Positions 59,901 through 64,000 of a stretch of 64,000 nucleotides of DNA are shown piece by piece. The position numbers and the translations under genes are program-made. This DNA is from Helicoverpa zea (Eukaryota > Arthropoda > Insecta > Lepidoptera > Noctuidae): NCBI RefSeq assembly GCF_022581195.2, contig NC_061462.1, positions 4,092,001-4,156,000 of the forward strand, in the 5' to 3' direction. The notes under the pieces were generated by a model. It had not been told where the DNA came from, did not search any database, and was given only the letters and a program-made list of their open reading frames with translations. The first letter of the stretch is position 1. The number at the start of each line of letters is the position of its first letter.

Positions 59901-62367
59901 AGACACTGAAAGTGTTCTTCCGGTATTGTCGTGTAAAATTATATGAGGACTTAACTCACACGGGTATAATAAACGCTACCCTTCGCAATTTACCATAGGA
60001 ACTGCTTGAAAATCTCCATTTTGACACTATAAGCTTCACTGGATAAAATAATGAGGGAGAAATAATCACAGCGGATTGGCTAATCCCCAGAAGTGCATTT
60101 GTCGGATTGGCTTACATAATTGGCTAGCAGCCTAAGTGCCGAGTCACTCTGGGGTATTGACAGTTCATCTGCTCAACCTTTAACCTAACGGGAAGATGCA
60201 TCAGTGAGGCTGTGCATGCGGTTGAGTAACTAGGCGTTACGTCTCCGAAAACCGTTGCTGTAGTAATATAAAACCTTCTTCGTCTTTAAGTAAAAACTCT
60301 TTGCTGTAACTTCATTGAACAGGCAACACTGGCAGGTATAATCATTGAACTGACAACACTAAAAAGAAAAAAAAAACGTTTGAATTTCGAACATTGCGGT
60401 ACTAAACTGTGACAGTCTTCAGTTCATTGTTTACAAACACCCGTTACCTCATTACTCTTACGAAGAGCGTGGGATGTAGTTTACGATTTTCTTTCATTAA
60501 TGAATGGAACTTGAGTAGGTTTGACGTTACGGATTTACTCGTAAACCTCATGTCTGCCTACTTTTATTATACTTGTCGACTGGCTATTTTCCGCCATTAA
60601 TTTTGAAGAAAGCTTAGCTTGAGCTTGAAAAACATAGGTCTAGCTGTCAACGATTATAAGGCCTTGAATCCCAAGAAAGCCGTCAAATGTATTTAAAATC
60701 AAACTATAAATTAAGAAAATAGTACCTGCACCGACAATATCATTACTTACAATGATGATGCAACTAAATTACTAGATAGTCTTACTGTAAACGCGTACAA
60801 AGTCGCAAGCGAAAGCCAGTAAACAACGCTCAACAGGAGAGGCCTAGTTCAAGTCGTAAATATAATCGACATTTACAGCCTGATACACCTAAATCGACCA
60901 TAAAATTACCCTCATTAATTTCATGAACCACTGGAGTCCATTGTCTTCATTGAATAACAAAGCTAGAACTTAAACAGTTACTTCTACGTTACGTATTAAA
61001 GCTACTAGTTTTGTAGCAGCATTATATTTAAACGCAAATGCTAAAAATTCGTTACATTAAAATTCATGTGTCGAATCTAAAAATACTGAACAAGAATGTT
61101 CGATAAACGACAACTACTGAATAAAAGAAACTAATAAAAACAACAAACAAGTTCTCTGATTCATAGGAACACCTCACTCAAGATTTATAACTTAAACGGA
61201 GAATCTATGTATAAAAAGACAGCAAAAAAAAACTTAGTATATCAATCATATAGGACGAACGCATAAGGAAACTGTTATGTGGACAAGTTCTATGGCTTGA
61301 CTGCGCTCGGCGAATCGAGGTTGCCCTATGATAAATGAGCCACAACATAGCGCATGCAACTAACACAATAAAATCACGTAACTTTTCATTCCGATTTCCT
61401 CGTAATGTCATGTTTGGCCAATAAATACATCTCGGCAAAATCTCAGTCTAAATTATTCAGCTATGAATACGATACCGATTTGCATGGCTACTTCGGGTTT
61501 ACGGACTCAAATAACGCGCCATATCTTAACCAACATTATCCGAAACTGATTCACTATTATTTGTGAATTAGAAATGCTTATTCAGTTGATCCGAAAGTTT
61601 CATCTGTACAGTTGATTCGATTATTATCATCACTTTTTTAGACAATGGCATAGAAAAGGAAGGCGTATAAGTGTGAATTATACAATCAATGAGACCACCG
61701 GTAGTCAGTCATTTTCAGGCAACAAAAAGTGTTAATTCTTTTACAATGATTTCACAATGGATCATAGACACAATAGATCTACAAAAGGGGCTACGAAACT
61801 TTTGAATATGATTTGTTAACGGATAAGGAAAGTAAGAGTATTTAGTTTGACAGCTCGGCAGCCATCTTGCATTTTGTGTCAAAGGTCGGCGCGCGCAGGT
61901 TTCTCCACAAGCAGATGGGTTATTTCGCACACGATTGTTAGACGCCAGAACAAGTTAATAAGATGGTAATGTGTTCAAAGTATAGTTCGTGATGACATTT
62001 CATGTGTTACGTTTCGAATTATTGGATTAAATAATCAGACGAAAATTGCTGTGAAACTCAACCGCTCTTCTGGGATAATAGCCCTGCTATTATGCCAGTG
62101 AACTATTATTCAATTACTGTTGCATATTCAATGTTTCATCGTCTTACTACTGTGTGCTAGTATCCGGGTTATTGAATTCTTCTTGAAGCCAACTCGTCTA
62201 TTATATCACCTGAAGCGGCATAAACTGTCTGCATAAATACATATTCTTCACATCAACGAGCCTACTTTTGTTACGCGTTGACTTAAACAATGCATATTCA
62301 TTCAATTCACGCCCTAAATAAGCCCGAACATGAGGTTAGTACACCAGTAAGCCAGTAAATAGAGGAA
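56976..62367. other. Non-coding stretch
   Basis: No gene, RNA gene or clear repeat. A 13-nt putative micro-exon (a pyrimidine tract and TTTAG, then TTATGCTTGCTTG, then GTGAGTAA at about 57775) and a GCCATCTTG/CG-rich patch at 61860-61905 are too weak to call. Confidence 0.45.
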
Positions 62368-62472
62368 ATGCAGACGAGTTCAGGGGCGCTGACCCGAGCC
62401 ACCGTCAGGCACCGTGACGTACACATACGATTTCATCTGAACCGCTTTTGTAATACGTCATTTAAGTGTTAG
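62368..62472 (+). other. GC-richer patch with a 34-codon ATG frame
   Basis: ATG at 62368 opens MQTSSGALTRATVRHRDVHI and continues to TAG at 62470. The opposite strand over the same DNA also reads as a plausible peptide (MKSYVYVTVPDGGSGQRP). It may be an exon or a conserved non-coding patch. It is unrecognised, and the strand is not resolved. Confidence 0.2.
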
Positions 62473-63640
62473 GAGAAAATTGGCAGTGTGACAGAATTTG
62501 GAAAATTGAGATTGAGTACACGTAGCAGATTAGGCTTATTTTAAAAGTGTGTGATTAAGCGGCTTAACAACATCAATTTAGTGAAACAAATGATAAAATC
62601 GTGTATGACCAAAATAGTCAAGTAAGTTGGTCGCAAACAACCATGTACTATCCATAATTGCTGCTTTGTTTAGGAATGCGGAAAATTCCGACCATTTTAT
62701 ATTTAAGTAATATGACCGATTTTAAGATCGTAATTTAAGACTATAAACCTTGATTCGATGTTAACAAACCTTCGTAAATATTCAAATGTGTCTTTGTTTC
62801 TAGAATTTAACAATGTTCTTAATTGCTGATATTATAATTAAAATGATCAACGAAACATAGTTTACGTGACTTTTTCGGTCAACATTAATGCAGTAAAATT
62901 CCGATTACATCAGTATTTATTTTAATTACGAATCACAACAAAAGCTTTCTCTATAATTTTAATTGCTAATAGCTTCATACCAACATGCTTCTGTGGTATT
63001 AAAATATAAGACATAATAAAAACACCCAGAATTTCCATCAGAATGAAATGAAACGACAAATCAAGACATTCTAATTATTACCTAATTCATTCACAACTAA
63101 GATTGACATTTGACTGACACCAATATAAAAGTTATCGAAGAATCTGTAATAGGACAAAAGAAACAGTTTGGAAAGTAAAATGGTATGAGGGCCTAATCGT
63201 GGTTGTTAAATAGCTGCGGAAAAAGTGATCTATCTATACTTACTTTGTATACGGTAAGATACAAACAATCCTTGTTTGTTCGTATTTGATACTTCTATGG
63301 TAACAGAAGATAACCATAAAGAAGGGACTAGGATCTTTTCTATTTGAATATTTATACAGTTTACCATAACAGAATAACGGGATATACATATCAAAAAGGA
63401 TTACATAGTATATAGAAGTATAAGATTTTCACATGCCTTCAGATTTCTGATTCAGTAATATCCTTCTATCTCTAACGTAATATCGCTCACAAAAAAAATG
63501 GTCACAGTAACGAGCTGCTGACAGTTTTGTAATGTAAAGTGTAAGTAGATAAAATTTTGATAAATAAAAAATAAACATACGGCACATGTACCTATATCTG
63601 AAAAGATTCAATCAAACAAAACAATAGGACAAATGGGATA
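62473..63640. other. Non-coding stretch
   Basis: Nothing recognised. Confidence 0.55.
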
Positions 63641-63678
63641 TTGATAATTTGAATCCTTGTAAACACAAGGGACCAATG

Positions 63679-63897
63679 TTCGCGATGCTATCCAATGCGT
63701 GCGTGGCATGCATGTCTACGTGCGCGTGCGACGACTGCCAGATCCGCGAGATTATATTGTGTGACAAATGTGCGATGCAAAATTGTACAGGTCATTTTGT
63801 TAAGTATTTGTTGACATTGAGAGAAAGCGTTTTGAGCTTTAGATGTAGGTACTTTTGCGTTCTGAAGGATTCATGTACTTTGAGACAGATTTTATGA
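63679..63897 (+). other. Cysteine-rich frame, possible exon
   Basis: From ATG at 63679 the frame encodes closely spaced cysteines (CVACMSTCACDDC, then CDKCAMQNC), which look like metal-binding pairs. An ACAG|GTCATT at about 63789 could be a donor. The DNA is locally CG-rich with repeated GCATGC/GCGTGC words, which alone could produce Cys and Ala codons. No family is recognised. Treat as a weak candidate. Confidence 0.2.
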
Positions 63898-64000
63898 GCT
63901 TGAAGAGTTAAGTTGTCGGTAATAGCAACTGCGATAGGTACATACAGCACTTACCTAGATATGTTACTCTCTGCAGCAAGTGCACAGATTACTTTAATAG
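63898..64000. other. Window end, nothing seen
   Basis: About 100 bp of AT-rich sequence without a recognisable feature. Confidence 0.6.

Overview
This window reads as gene-poor, AT-rich nuclear DNA from a moth or butterfly (Lepidoptera), probably noctuid-like. The evidence is the repeat content. It has a Lep1-type Helitron with a (TCTG)n tract and CTAG end, LINE tails ending in 'GGCCTATGTCCAGCAGTGG...TGATGATGATG', the 'TACTGACTAAAA' and 'GTTAGACT(G/C)GAAGCCGA' interspersed repeats, and PIF/Harbinger MITEs flanked by TAA. No bacterial, organellar or viral gene block is present. No complete host gene can be supported. The window is probably intergenic sequence or the inside of very large introns.

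Layout. 0.6-3.5 kb: a nearly complete MULE (Mutator-like) DNA transposon. Its minus-strand transposase has zinc-finger, DDE and SWIM regions and is split into two reading frames at a nine-A run. 5.6-6.8 kb: two GC-rich Harbinger-type MITEs, each with a TAA target duplication. 7.3-18.9 kb: mostly featureless, with a perfect 18-bp inverted repeat, a possible TATA promoter plus first exon near 7.7 kb and a degraded repeat near 9.2 kb. 18.9-19.2 kb: a complete non-autonomous Helitron. 19.2-33.3 kb: mostly featureless, with two overlapping small ORFs near 23.6-24.1 kb, a 50-nt stretch on the minus strand with strong splice sites at 29.4 kb, and a perfect 17-bp hairpin at 31.6 kb. 33.3-36.0 kb: a decayed but recognisable two-gene PIF/Harbinger transposon, with transposase (+) and Myb/SANT-like protein (-) facing each other. 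36.6-39.2 kb: LINE debris, namely a 61-bp LINE tail with a perfect 11-bp target duplication, a second tail, and a 5'-truncated jockey/CR1-type reverse transcriptase with a still-open frame. 40.5-42.1 kb: two copies of a lepidopteran repeat flanking a fold-back structure whose ~143-bp arms are almost identical. 43.4-43.6 kb: a GC-rich island with exon-like signals on both strands. 43.7-64 kb: otherwise little beyond repeat scraps.

How the parts relate. Almost everything interpretable is mobile DNA. The MULE and the large Harbinger each show the expected partnership of transposase gene(s) and terminal repeats, and both carry lesions. The short elements are non-autonomous passengers of Harbinger, Helitron and LINE machinery. 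Host content is limited to a few candidate exons and promoters, all tentative. The best is the 50-nt minus-strand exon at 29,424-29,473.
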